The position numbers and the translations under genes are program-made. Of a DNA stretch of 64,000 bases, positions 37,253 to 46,063 are shown piece by piece; within the stretch, counting starts at the first letter, position 1; every line of letters starts with the position of its first letter. This DNA comes from Sulfurimonas sp. CG01_land_8_20_14_3_00_36_23 (GTDB lineage Bacteria > Campylobacterota > Campylobacteria > Campylobacterales > Sulfurimonadaceae): positions 1-64,000 of the forward strand of contig PETN01000094.1 in the NCBI GenBank assembly GCA_002781365.1, written 5' to 3'. Below the pieces are notes generated by a model. It worked only from the letters and a program-made list of their open reading frames with translations, made no database searches and was not told where the DNA came from.

Positions 37253-38661
37253 TGTTTTGCTCCATTTGCTAGTTTTTCAAGTGCGAAAATTCTTTCATTT
37301 CTTCTGTTTTGTGTCTGTTGCAGTTGCAGAATTTTTTGAATCTGCTCGGATTGTTTAATAATAACATCACTCATAGAGGAGAGTTTCTCTCTATATCTAT
37401 TCTCATAATTTGTATAGATTTCATTTGCAAGATTTAACTCTTTTTCCAAGGAGAGAATATCCTCATCCAAAGTAGCAATCTCTGTAATGATTTTATCTAC
37501 TTGAAGTGCTATCCCTTTTTTTGCAAGTTCTACCATCGTTCTTGTTTTGAGATGCTCTATTTTTGATTTTTCTATCTTTGCACCATCGACTCCGCCATTA
37601 AAAAGCGTCCATGTAAGTCGTGCGCCAATAGTATATGCGGCGTGGTCACTAGCGTTGGATAAAAAGGAGTCGTCCGCAGTTGCAACTTCTGCGAAAGCTC
37701 CTACCATTGGGTAATAAGATGCTTTAGAGACATTAAGCATGCTCTCTCGAACACGAAGTCCAGTTGTAGCTCTTTGAATATCTAAGTTCTCTTTCAAAAT
37801 AGTTTCATTATTAAAAGATGGCATCGGAACATGCACAGTAGAGGTAATGATGCGCTCTACTTTTTGGTTGAGTAAAAAACTTATGTAGTGATAAAGCAGT
37901 TTTTGGTTGGAAGCCATTTGTGCTATAAGTCGCTCAACATTTCCTTTTTTCGCTTGCACTTCTAGTAAATCCACTTTTTTTGCGTAGCCGACATTTATCA
38001 TATTTTTTGTCATATTTTCTAAGGTTTTGATGTTCTCTAAAATAGTATTGAGATTTTTTGCTGACTCTTTAAGTAGAGCCATATCGTAAAAGCTTTTTCT
38101 GAGTTCATAGCTTTTCTCATTGATGACTTGACTCTTTTCAAGCTGTTTCATCTTTGTCATAGCACGCATAACCTCTGAATAACTACTGATTTGAAAACCT
38201 GTAAAGAGAGGAACTTCATATTTAAGTTTGCTTTGAAAAAAATTTCTTGAATCTGGGTAGTTCAGCCTATCTGGAGGAGTTGTGTATGCACTCGCAGGTG
38301 GAACTCCACCATTTGCCCCAGTAGCGTTCATAAACTCCTGCGCACCAAAGTCGCCAAATGTTGCTTCTCGTGAAGTGAGTTTAAAGCCAAAAACATTACC
38401 CGCATCATTAGAGTTTGCAAAATCCTGAATAAACTCCAATTTGCCCCAACTGCTTCCTGAAGCTGTAGTCTCATCTGCTTGGGCAACTTTTACATCTAAG
38501 GAAGCAGCTTGTATCTCTAGATTTTCTGCTTTGAGAATCTCAAGCGCTTCGTTAAGTGTTAATGATTTTTTTATATTTATATCTATTGCATGTACATTTA
38601 GTGATAAAAAAAGTATAGGAACTATCTTTATCAGCGTTAGTACGGTTCTTTTAGTAAACAT
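37249..38661 (-). CDS. TolC-family outer membrane efflux protein
   Basis: 470 aa with a signal peptide (about 1-25) and two repeats of the TolC outer-membrane factor fold with long coiled helices (KSLTLNEALEILKAENLEIQ at the start; repeat two begins near residue 270). It forms the outer-membrane exit duct. GGAGGG precedes the ATG. It is the first gene of the efflux operon (channel - adaptor - pump N - pump C). No regulator gene is adjacent. Confidence 0.92.
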   Translation of the reverse strand: MFTKRTVLTLIKIVPILFLSLNVHAIDINIKKSLTLNEALEILKAENLEIQAASLDVKVAQADETTASGSSWGKLEFIQDFANSNDAGNVFGFKLTSREATFGDFGAQEFMNATGANGGVPPASAYTTPPDRLNYPDSRNFFQSKLKYEVPLFTGFQISSYSEVMRAMTKMKQLEKSQVINEKSYELRKSFYDMALLKESAKNLNTILENIKTLENMTKNMINVGYAKKVDLLEVQAKKGNVERLIAQMASNQKLLYHYISFLLNQKVERIITSTVHVPMPSFNNETILKENLDIQRATTGLRVRESMLNVSKASYYPMVGAFAEVATADDSFLSNASDHAAYTIGARLTWTLFNGGVDGAKIEKSKIEHLKTRTMVELAKKGIALQVDKIITEIATLDEDILSLEKELNLANEIYTNYENRYREKLSSMSDVIIKQSEQIQKILQLQQTQNRRNERIFALEKLANGAKQ

Positions 38662-38895
38662 TTTCCCTCCAAAACTAAAGCTTTTTTTATCTGAGTAAAG
38701 TAAGCTGAAATTATAACATATATTTAGTTTGATAATATTAATAAGAAAATATCCCCTCTTGCAATAGAGTAAATCTCTTAAAAAGAGTTCTATCGGTACT
38801 TACACTAAAACATTGTATCACGTATAAGAAATTAAAATAACTCAATTTTAAGAAAATAGTACTAAAATTCGACATTATATTTAAAAGGTTTTTTT

Positions 38896-39339
38896 ATGTC
38901 TTACTCTTGTCCAATGAATTTTGTCCGTGTGAACACCAATATATCCAGAGTCAATGCACTCTTTGTAAGCACTCTAGTTATCGCTTATTTAATAAGTTCG
39001 AACATTGCCATACTCTTCTTTTTAGCGATGGATTTCTCTCTGAAACTTTTTATAGATAAAAAATATGCACCTCTATTTGTCCTCTCGAAATTTGTAAAAG
39101 AGGGCTTGAAACTAGAAGATCACTTTTCAGATGGTGGGGCAAAAAGATTGGCTGCCTATTTTGGTCTTGTTTTTGTGTTTTTACTTATCGCTACACATAT
39201 TTTACATAGCTTAACACTCTCTTTAGTTATAGGAATTATTTTTATCTCTTGTGCACTTTTAGATGTCTTTTTTAGCTATTGTATAGGGTGTAAAATTTAT
39301 TTTGTTATTAAAAAGATATACCCAAAGTTCATGCAATAA
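38896..39339 (+). CDS. DUF4395 membrane protein
   Basis: 147 aa beginning MSYSCPMNFVRVNTNISRVNA, with three or four membrane helices and the C-terminal CIGCKIYFVIKKI motif that is typical of DUF4395. The two conserved cysteine motifs suggest thiol chemistry, but the function is unknown. It is divergent from the efflux operon across a 234-base gap that holds AT-rich promoter-like sequence for both sides. Confidence 0.82.
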   Translation: MSYSCPMNFVRVNTNISRVNALFVSTLVIAYLISSNIAILFFLAMDFSLKLFIDKKYAPLFVLSKFVKEGLKLEDHFSDGGAKRLAAYFGLVFVFLLIATHILHSLTLSLVIGIIFISCALLDVFFSYCIGCKIYFVIKKIYPKFMQ

Positions 39340-39388
39340 AGTATTGTTTGGATAAAATAGGCTTTTTTAATACAAAGGCTTTATTTAT

Positions 39389-39709
39389 ATGCAGATGGTA
39401 GTTGATACCCTTAGAAAAAAAGGGAAAATTTATAAAAAGATGCAAGAGATAGCTCCGAGTGAACTTGGAGTTAGAAACAAGATACGACTTTATAAAGCTA
39501 CAGACACAAATGGCTACTTTTGGGCAATCTTTGCTGTGAGTCAAAAGAGCAGACTTCTTATGAAAGATGTACATAAGTTTGAAGAAATTTATGCAAAACT
39601 AGTGCTCTTTTTCGACCATAACTTCAAACATAAAATTATTTTCATTGATGCACCACTCTGCTCAAAAGCGAAAGAGGCACTTATAAGTCAAGGCTGGAAA
39701 ATTCAGTAA
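39389..39709 (+). CDS. conserved hypothetical protein, 106 aa
   Basis: A small basic soluble protein with no motif that I recognise. Its stop overlaps the coaX start by one base (TAATG), so it is translationally coupled to coaX. The compact alternation of helices and strands (KRIRLYKATDTNGYFWAIFAVSQKSR region) suggests a folded domain rather than a spurious frame. Confidence 0.7.
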   Translation: MQMVVDTLRKKGKIYKKMQEIAPSELGVRNKIRLYKATDTNGYFWAIFAVSQKSRLLMKDVHKFEEIYAKLVLFFDHNFKHKIIFIDAPLCSKAKEALISQGWKIQ

Positions 39710-40326
39710 TGCTTCTTTGTGACATAGGAAATACCTCCTACCATTTTTTAAAAGATACTCTAGATTATAAAGAGAGTGTGCAAAGCTTTGACCCCTCAAC
39801 GCTTCAAGAGAGAGTTTTTTATATCTGCGTTAATCCACATGCCAAAGAGTTAGTAAAAGATTTAGAGAACTGGATTGATTTATCTGGGCATGTGGAAATC
39901 TCTCGTTACTATGAGACGATGGGAATAGATAGAGTCTTTGCCTGTGAGGCGATAAGCGATGGGGTTATCCTCGATGCTGGGAGTGCAATCACAGTTGATA
40001 GAGTAAGAGATGGCTCCTTTGAGGGTGGCTTTATCTATCCAGGAGTTCAGGCAATGGCACAAACATACAAAAATATTTCGCCTGTACTCGACTACTCATT
40101 TAACTTTGAGCTAGATTTAGATAAAATGCCAAAAAATTCCAGAGATGCAATAAGTTATGGCTATCTAAAAACACTCTATAATGAAGTTATGGAGCAGAAT
40201 ATGGAGCTCTTTTTAACAGGTGGAGATGCGCAGATGTTTGCAAAAATATTTCCACATGCCAAGATAGATAAAACTCTAATATTCAAGGGAATGAAAAAGA
40301 TAATGAAAAAGGCTAAATTATGCTAA
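39709..40326 (+). CDS. coaX: type III pantothenate kinase
   Basis: CoaX phosphorylates pantothenate in CoA synthesis; it belongs to the actin-like ATPase fold. The 205-aa protein has the N-terminal DIGNT phosphate motif, GIDRVFACEAI and the LDAGSAITVDRV.GSFEGGFIYPG active-site block. It is shorter than the usual 250 aa, as in Helicobacter. It contains three uptake-like repeats (39835, 39887 reversed, 40252), the densest cluster in the window. It overlaps hisG by 7 bases. Confidence 0.94.
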   Translation: MLLCDIGNTSYHFLKDTLDYKESVQSFDPSTLQERVFYICVNPHAKELVKDLENWIDLSGHVEISRYYETMGIDRVFACEAISDGVILDAGSAITVDRVRDGSFEGGFIYPGVQAMAQTYKNISPVLDYSFNFELDLDKMPKNSRDAISYGYLKTLYNEVMEQNMELFLTGGDAQMFAKIFPHAKIDKTLIFKGMKKIMKKAKLC

Positions 40327-40946
40327 CAGTAGCACTTCCAAAAGGTCGTATCGCAAAAGAGACTTTAGAAATTTTTGAGAGAATTTTTGGAGACAGTTTT
40401 GCATTTAATGATAGAAAACTTATTCTTGATACACCCAACTTTCGTTTTTTACTTGTAAGAAACCAAGATGTAGCAACCTATGTCTATCACCAAGCGGCGG
40501 ATATTGGTGTTGTTGGCTTAGATACTTTAGAAGAGCAGGGCTTAGATGTAATTCGTCTTTTAGATTTAAAAAGAGGAATTTGTAAAGTCGCTATCGGTAT
40601 GCGTAATGGTGAGAAGCTTGACCTTAACAAGCCAGATATTAAAGTGGCTTCAAAGATGGTAAATATTACAAAACGTTACTTTGAACAGCGTGCAGTCTCT
40701 GTTGAAATCATAAAACTTTACGGTTCAATCGAACTTGCTCCACTGATTGGACTTGCAGATATGATAGTCGATGTTGTTGAAACGGGTGCGACTATGAAGC
40801 AAAATGGTTTAGAAGTTGTTGAAGATATTATGACTTCATCTACCTACCTTATCGCAAATAAAAACAGCTATATTACTAAGAAAAATGAGATATTAGATAT
40901 TTATGAAAAAATCAATCAGGTGATAAAAGCGGAGCAAAAAGCGTAA
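40320..40946 (+). CDS. hisG: ATP phosphoribosyltransferase, short form
   Basis: HisG starts histidine synthesis. At 208 aa it is the short form that lacks the C-terminal regulatory domain and normally needs the HisZ partner. Seen are LPKGRIAKETL at the start, LVRNQDVATYV and the PRPP-binding DMIVDVVETGATMKQNGL. No hisZ is in the window. It overlaps coaX and abuts the methyltransferase gene by one base. Confidence 0.95.
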   Translation: MLTVALPKGRIAKETLEIFERIFGDSFAFNDRKLILDTPNFRFLLVRNQDVATYVYHQAADIGVVGLDTLEEQGLDVIRLLDLKRGICKVAIGMRNGEKLDLNKPDIKVASKMVNITKRYFEQRAVSVEIIKLYGSIELAPLIGLADMIVDVVETGATMKQNGLEVVEDIMTSSTYLIANKNSYITKKNEILDIYEKINQVIKAEQKA

Positions 40947-41629
40947 TGACAAATCTAGACTTGTACGCAAAAGCTGAACATTTACTTGGGATAGAAGAGG
41001 CAACAGAAGCACTCTATGACTTATATCGCTCAGAACTCGATGGCAAGGATGTAAAATCACTTTTAGACATAGGATGTGGTCGCGGCGGTTTTATGCGACG
41101 TATGATGAGTGATGGCATCGTATGTAAAGGGATTGATTTAAGTGCTGTGATGGTGGAAGAGTCTCTTGCCCAAGGTCTCGATGCTGAGTGCATTGATGTA
41201 GCAAAAGTAGCTGGCACGTACGATGCGGTCGTTGCAATCTTTGATGTGCTCAATTTTTTAAATCAAGAGGAGCTTCTTTCATTCTTAGATGCAGTGAGCG
41301 AAAAACTGAGTGAGGATGGAATCTTCATCGCAGACATCAACACGCGCTACGGTTTTAGCGATGTTGCAGAGGGAACAATGAGCAGTGAAAATGAGAAAGA
41401 GTTTTTAAGTGTAGATGCTACTTTTCTCAACGATGAACTCGCAACGAAGTTTACACTCTTTGAAAAAAATGAAGATGGCACCTATACAAAATATCAAGAC
41501 ACCATTGTTCAGTACTTTCATAAACTTCAACTCTTTCAAAAACTAGGCTCTTTGAAGCTCGTGGATAAACAGACTTTTTCACTTTACGATACAAAAGATA
41601 AAACACTTCTCATCTTTAAAAAAAGATAA
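40946..41629 (+). CDS. class I SAM-dependent methyltransferase
   Basis: 227 aa with the SAM-binding motif LLDIGCGRGGFMRRM, the acidic motif (GIDLS) and the DAVVAIFDVLNFL post-motif. Such proteins methylate small molecules or tRNA; the substrate is not evident. It is coupled to hisG (TAATG) and is the last gene of this run, 3 bases from the convergent phosphoesterase stop. Confidence 0.88.
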   Translation: MTNLDLYAKAEHLLGIEEATEALYDLYRSELDGKDVKSLLDIGCGRGGFMRRMMSDGIVCKGIDLSAVMVEESLAQGLDAECIDVAKVAGTYDAVVAIFDVLNFLNQEELLSFLDAVSEKLSEDGIFIADINTRYGFSDVAEGTMSSENEKEFLSVDATFLNDELATKFTLFEKNEDGTYTKYQDTIVQYFHKLQLFQKLGSLKLVDKQTFSLYDTKDKTLLIFKKR

Positions 41630-41632
41630 ACG

Positions 41633-42748
41633 CTACCCTTCAATCACTATCTCAGTTATCTCCGAACTAGCACCGAGTCGCATCGGTGGTCCCCAAAAAC
41701 CTGTTCCTTTGTTGACATAAATCTGTAGTGCTGGCGTATGTTGATGCAGACCGCTGATGTAGGGTTGTTGGAGTTGTACAAGAAATCTAAATGGATAAAG
41801 TTGTCCACCATGCGTATGACCGCTTAGCATTAAATCAACTCCCTCTGTAACCTCTTCTATATATCTTGGTTGATGTGCCAAAAGGATGGTTGGAGACTCT
41901 TTTTTATGAGCAAGAGCTTTTTGTAAATCTGGCATGTGGTTTTGTACTCTATATCCAAAAATATCATAGACTCCTGCGAGGTTAAATCCTTCGCCGTCTT
42001 CTCCTATATAGACATTTTCATTTTCTAAAACGCGTATATCTAGGGCTTTGACTTCCTCTATAATCTTATCAATCCCATGAAAGTATTCGTGATTTCCAAC
42101 GATGAAGAATGTTCCATATTTTGATTGAAGATTTTTCAACTCTAGGAGCACAGGTTTTGCTTTTACAATATCGATATCAACCAAATCCCCAGTGATAACT
42201 ACAATATCAGGGTTTAAGAGATTGATTCTATGGACTAAATCTTTTATAAACTGCGCATTGATTAATCCACCTACGTGAATGTCGCTTATCTGAACTATCT
42301 TGTAGGATTTTTTTAGGTTTTTTATCTGAACTCTTACTTTCTCAAGCTTTACAAATTTTGCTTCATAGATGGCTCGTAAACTTAGGGTTGTTGCAAGTGC
42401 AAAAGAGGAGAGGTCTAAGGACTTTTTAAAAAATTTTCTTCGCTCATTTGAGAGTGGAGAATGTGAAATTAGAACTCTTGAGAGGTCATAAATTAGTGCT
42501 GTACAAAAGAGTAAAAAGAGTACGCCAATAGGAAGGGAGAAGAGAAAATAGAGCCAGTTAGGAACATTGAAATAGTATCTGCCAAGCATATAGCCGATGA
42601 TGCCAAAAAAGTTTAGAATCAGAAAAGCTCTGAGGTAAAACTTACTTCTACTGTTGATGTCCAAATGAGAGATAAATCTCTTTGAAATATACATATTGAG
42701 TAAAATAAAAACACCTAAAAAGGCGATGGCAAAGAGAGTGATATTCAT
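41633..42748 (-). CDS. membrane-anchored metallophosphoesterase, YkuE-like
   Basis: 371 aa with three to four N-terminal membrane helices (about 1-95) and then a calcineurin-like phosphoesterase domain. The metal motifs are in order: SDIHVGG, GDLVD, GNHEYF, AHQP and SGHTHGGQLYPF. Relatives act on UDP-diacylglucosamine or on lipids; the substrate here is open. It is divergent from the YceI gene, with a palindrome between them. Confidence 0.9.
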   Translation of the reverse strand: MNITLFAIAFLGVFILLNMYISKRFISHLDINSRSKFYLRAFLILNFFGIIGYMLGRYYFNVPNWLYFLFSLPIGVLFLLFCTALIYDLSRVLISHSPLSNERRKFFKKSLDLSSFALATTLSLRAIYEAKFVKLEKVRVQIKNLKKSYKIVQISDIHVGGLINAQFIKDLVHRINLLNPDIVVITGDLVDIDIVKAKPVLLELKNLQSKYGTFFIVGNHEYFHGIDKIIEEVKALDIRVLENENVYIGEDGEGFNLAGVYDIFGYRVQNHMPDLQKALAHKKESPTILLAHQPRYIEEVTEGVDLMLSGHTHGGQLYPFRFLVQLQQPYISGLHQHTPALQIYVNKGTGFWGPPMRLGASSEITEIVIEG

Positions 42749-42783
42749 GTGTGGATTATAGCGAACAATGGTTAATTCTTGCA

Positions 42784-42800
42784 GTTAATCCTGGATTAAC
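42784..42800. promoter_or_regulatory. palindromic operator candidate upstream of the YceI gene
   Basis: GTTAATCCTGGATTAAC is a perfect 7-bp inverted repeat around a 3-base spacer. It lies at about the -35 position relative to TATAAT at 42811. A regulator bound there would cover the YceI promoter and could also affect the divergent phosphoesterase gene. Confidence 0.5.
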
Positions 42801-42810
42801 AAAGTGGATG

Positions 42811-42816
42811 TATAAT
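42811..42816 (+). promoter_or_regulatory. YceI gene -10 box
   Basis: A perfect TATAAT just downstream of the palindrome. It puts the transcription start near 42823, which favours the ATG at 42846. Confidence 0.6.
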
Positions 42817-42845
42817 TTTTTTTGATATTAATAAAGGGAATCAAA

Positions 42846-43433
42846 ATGATAAAAATAGCGTTGTCTGTGTTACTTGCTCTAAGTGTTGCAAGTTCAAATG
42901 AAACAAGTTTAAAAAGTGGTAATTGTGAAGTTGCTCAAGAGGGTGGTATAACAGTGAGCTTTAAGGCTTATAAAACACCAGCTAAAATTGGTGTAGGTGG
43001 AATTTTTGATAGTGTCGTCTATACTCCAGCAGTGAAAGTTGCAAAAGATGCTTCAGCACTTTTAGTAGGTTCGAGTGTATCGATTGACACAGCGAGTGTA
43101 AACTCAAAAGATAAAGGACGTGATGCTAAACTTGTTGCATCTTTTTTTCAAGTGATGAGTACGCAAAAAATCACAGCGAAAATCTTAGAAGCCAAAGCAG
43201 GACAATTTATAGTTGAAGTGACTATGAATGGTGTTACGAAAAATGTTCCAATGAGTTTTGTAGTAGAAGATAAAAAAGTAGTGGCAAGCGGTACGATAGA
43301 CCTTTTTGACTTTAGTGCAAACAAAGCACTTGCTTCGATTAATCAAGCTTGTTTTGAAAAACATGCAGGTAAAACTTGGAGTGATGTAACTATCGGTTTT
43401 ACAACAAATCTTACTTACCCATCTTGTAAATAA
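42846..43433 (+). CDS. YceI-family periplasmic lipid-binding protein
   Basis: About 195 aa with a signal peptide (first ~18 residues) and a lipocalin-like YceI domain (beginning near VSFKAYKTPAKIGVGGIFD, with the VDIASV-type strand IDTASVNSKDKGRDAKL). YceI proteins bind isoprenoid or polyisoprenoid lipids. The frame extends to 42822, but the promoter and AAAGGGA site favour the ATG at 42846. A long terminator hairpin follows. Confidence 0.88.
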   Translation: MIKIALSVLLALSVASSNETSLKSGNCEVAQEGGITVSFKAYKTPAKIGVGGIFDSVVYTPAVKVAKDASALLVGSSVSIDTASVNSKDKGRDAKLVASFFQVMSTQKITAKILEAKAGQFIVEVTMNGVTKNVPMSFVVEDKKVVASGTIDLFDFSANKALASINQACFEKHAGKTWSDVTIGFTTNLTYPSCK

Positions 43434-43452
43434 TAACCCTCTTTTTTTAGGG

Positions 43453-43482
43453 CTTTAGCAACTGAGAAGTTGCTAAAGTTTT
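43453..43482 (+). terminator. intrinsic terminator after the YceI gene
   Basis: CTTTAGCAACT-GAGA-AGTTGCTAAAG is a perfect 11-bp stem with a GNRA-type tetraloop, followed by TTTT. It begins 20 bases after the YceI stop and touches the stop of the convergent peroxidase gene. Confidence 0.88.
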
Positions 43483-44494
43483 AGTTCATATCTGGCTTAG
43501 GCGTTGTGAGTGTTGAAGCTGGAAGCATTGGCATTGTAAGTGTAGGTTTTCTACCTTCAAGTGCTTGAAAAAACGCTTCGATTGACGCAACTTCTTTCTC
43601 TGATAGTTTCGTTCCAAGTTGGATACGACCCATTTCAGCAATCGCCTCTTTTAAATCCCAAATTTGACCATTATGAAAGTAGGGTGCTGTTTGTGTGATA
43701 TTACGAAGTGTTGGAACTTTAACCATTCCATTTGCATCGCCTTTGAAATCACCTACATTTTGATATTTGTACGTAGCATGAACATTAAACGCATTCATTC
43801 CATGACCTAAACTAACTCCATTATGACACGTAACACAACCTTTATCTATAAAAGTTTTCAGTCCCTCTTTTTGTGTTTTGTTAAGTGCATTTTTATCGCC
43901 ATTTAAATAGTCATCGTATGCAGAAGGTGTTACAAGTGTTCTCTCAAATGTAGCAATCGTATCTGTGATTTTTACAAAATCTACTTTTACATCTTTACCA
44001 TACGCTTTTTGAAATTCAGCGATATAGGCTGGCATAGAGTTTACAGTTTTTTCAACATGCTCTTTCGTCGCTGACATCTCTGGACCTGCTTGGATTGGAC
44101 CTTGTGCTTGTTTCTCTAAACTCGGGTCTCTTCCATCCCAAAATTGTGCATCAAAAAAGACTGCATTGTAAACAGTTGGTGAGTTTAGGTTATGTGGATT
44201 TGCTGTCCAGTTGTGACCGATAGCTGCACTTACACCATCATCTCCACCCTCATTAAGGTTGTGGCAAGTGTTACAGCTAATGATTCCACTTTTAGAGAGT
44301 CTTGGGTCAAAATAGAGCTTTTTACCAAGTTCAACTTTTTCATCAGTGATGTGATTTTTAGGATTGTCAATAAGTTTCATCAACTCAGTTTTTGAGTTAG
44401 GGATAGGTTTGAGACCAGCTTCTTTTGCTGTGTCAACGAGGTTTGCTGCAAGCAATGACGCTGCTGCTAAAGAGAGTGAAAGAAATATTTTCAT
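43481..44494 (-). CDS. di-haem cytochrome c peroxidase
   Basis: 337 aa with a signal peptide (about 1-18) and two haem motifs, CNTCH and CVTCH, one in each half, as in bacterial CcpA/MauG-type peroxidases that reduce H2O2 in the periplasm. Family landmarks LGKKLYFDPRLSKSG, FWDGRDPSLEKQAQGPI and PTLRNITQTAPYFHNG are intact. The C-terminal extension is Pro- and Met-rich. Its promoter region is the short AT-rich gap upstream of 44494. Confidence 0.95.
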   Translation of the reverse strand: MKIFLSLSLAAASLLAANLVDTAKEAGLKPIPNSKTELMKLIDNPKNHITDEKVELGKKLYFDPRLSKSGIISCNTCHNLNEGGDDGVSAAIGHNWTANPHNLNSPTVYNAVFFDAQFWDGRDPSLEKQAQGPIQAGPEMSATKEHVEKTVNSMPAYIAEFQKAYGKDVKVDFVKITDTIATFERTLVTPSAYDDYLNGDKNALNKTQKEGLKTFIDKGCVTCHNGVSLGHGMNAFNVHATYKYQNVGDFKGDANGMVKVPTLRNITQTAPYFHNGQIWDLKEAIAEMGRIQLGTKLSEKEVASIEAFFQALEGRKPTLTMPMLPASTLTTPKPDMN

Positions 44495-44568
44495 AGGTAT
44501 GCCTTTGTAAAAATTTGTAAAGTGTATTGTAGCAATTAAAGGATAATAATTATTATCTAATGAAATAA

Positions 44569-45999
44569 TTAACTCTCTTTTGCTACCTCACTTTCACTAA
44601 AAACGATAGCTTCATACGTAAAAAGCTCCGCGTCCTTGTACCCATCATATCCAATTTCAGCTTTTTCCTGTGCGCAGTGTCCAACAAACTCCTCCACACT
44701 CCAATGCATCTGTGTTGCGACATGGGGTAAAAAAGTACCACTATGAAAGCCTTTTTTTATGTAGATTCCATCTCTACCTAGAACTATCTCATCTAAAGAG
44801 TAAACTCTTTTTCTTGGTGTTAAAACTGAAATCTCTATCTCTATACTCTCAAGCTCTGCTTGTGTCACCTGCATAAATCTTGTGTCATTTTGCGCCGCTG
44901 AAATTGCCATATCTATAATGACATTCAGAAGCGATTTTGTAGGTTCAAAGGTGCCAATACAGCCTCGAAGCGCTCCCTCTTTGTTAAGAGTAACAAAGGC
45001 TCCGAGATGCTCTTTGAATTTTGAGGGCATGCTACTCTCATCTATTTCAATTCTTTTATTGTTTATCGTCGCTTCATTGAGTGCATCTCTTGCAACTTGT
45101 AATAACTTTTTTTTCTCTTTGGGTGTTAAGATAAACGACACACTCTTTTTGTAAACTCTCATAGCTCCATACCCAACCACTCTATCTTTATCACCATAGT
45201 GTGTGTCACCTGAATTTTTGTATTGGAGTGACTCTATAACTAAATCTCTATGATGTGTCATGTACAACAGAAGAAGAAGTGAACTCCATCCACATGCTGA
45301 AGTTTGTAGGTTCTCAATTTGAAGATTTTCATTCTCTAGAATTGCGTTGATAAAAGCTTGGGGGCTGTTTTTACATAGAGCTTCTAATGTTAAATGATCA
45401 ACTCTTTGCGCATCCTCGTAAGCAGGGTAGTGGGAGAGGTCTGTACTGATGACGAAAAGATTTTCATCATTCATATAGGGTTTGAGAACTTCTGATATTT
45501 CTATTATCGTTTTGAGTTCAGAGGTCGCCATGATGATTGGAACGATGGTTAAATCTTTTTCATAAATGGTTTGTAAAAAAGGGAGTTGTACTTCAAGTGT
45601 ATGCTCTTTGTCATGTGCATTTGGACGGTAAGTGAAGAGATTGGAATATCGCAGAAGTTTAGAGACTATCTCTTGGTTGACTTTTACTTCGCCTAAGGGT
45701 GTCTGATAGTTTCCTAAATTGTAAAGAGAGGCTCCATTGAAGCTCACATGGTGACTTGAGCCGATAAGAAAAATATTTTTGTATCTTTTATGGAGTGTTT
45801 TATAAGCTGTTGCCGCGATGGGCGCAGAGAAGAGATATCCAGCATGTGGAACTATGAGAGCTTGAACCTCTTCATCTGGATAGAGGGTTGCCTCTTGAAG
45901 CAGATTTTTTACTTGAGCAGATAATTTGTTTTTATCTTCACTATAAAAAGAGCCAGCAGCGGCACAAGGTCTAGAAGTGGGTGTTTGCATAGTCGTCAT
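44569..45999 (-). CDS. MEMO-AMMECR1 fusion (AmmeMemoRadiSam proteins B+A)
   Basis: This 476-aa protein fuses two widely conserved domains. The MEMO domain (about 5-270) has the dioxygenase-like ligands in VPHAGYLFSAP, GSSHHVSF and STDLSHYP, plus ACGWSSLL. The AMMECR1 domain (about 285-465) has the family LRGCIG motif and NDTRFMQV. In many prokaryotes the two are separate and occur with a radical SAM enzyme, a set called AmmeMemoRadiSam. No radical SAM gene is nearby. The function of the system is unknown. Near-copies of the uptake-like repeat are at 45290 and 45841. Confidence 0.92.
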   Translation of the reverse strand: MTTMQTPTSRPCAAAGSFYSEDKNKLSAQVKNLLQEATLYPDEEVQALIVPHAGYLFSAPIAATAYKTLHKRYKNIFLIGSSHHVSFNGASLYNLGNYQTPLGEVKVNQEIVSKLLRYSNLFTYRPNAHDKEHTLEVQLPFLQTIYEKDLTIVPIIMATSELKTIIEISEVLKPYMNDENLFVISTDLSHYPAYEDAQRVDHLTLEALCKNSPQAFINAILENENLQIENLQTSACGWSSLLLLLYMTHHRDLVIESLQYKNSGDTHYGDKDRVVGYGAMRVYKKSVSFILTPKEKKKLLQVARDALNEATINNKRIEIDESSMPSKFKEHLGAFVTLNKEGALRGCIGTFEPTKSLLNVIIDMAISAAQNDTRFMQVTQAELESIEIEISVLTPRKRVYSLDEIVLGRDGIYIKKGFHSGTFLPHVATQMHWSVEEFVGHCAQEKAEIGYDGYKDAELFTYEAIVFSESEVAKES

Positions 46000-46063
46000 A
46001 ATGAATCCTTTTACTAAGGTATGTCTAATCTTTTCCCTTGCTCTGTTTGATATCTATTAACAA

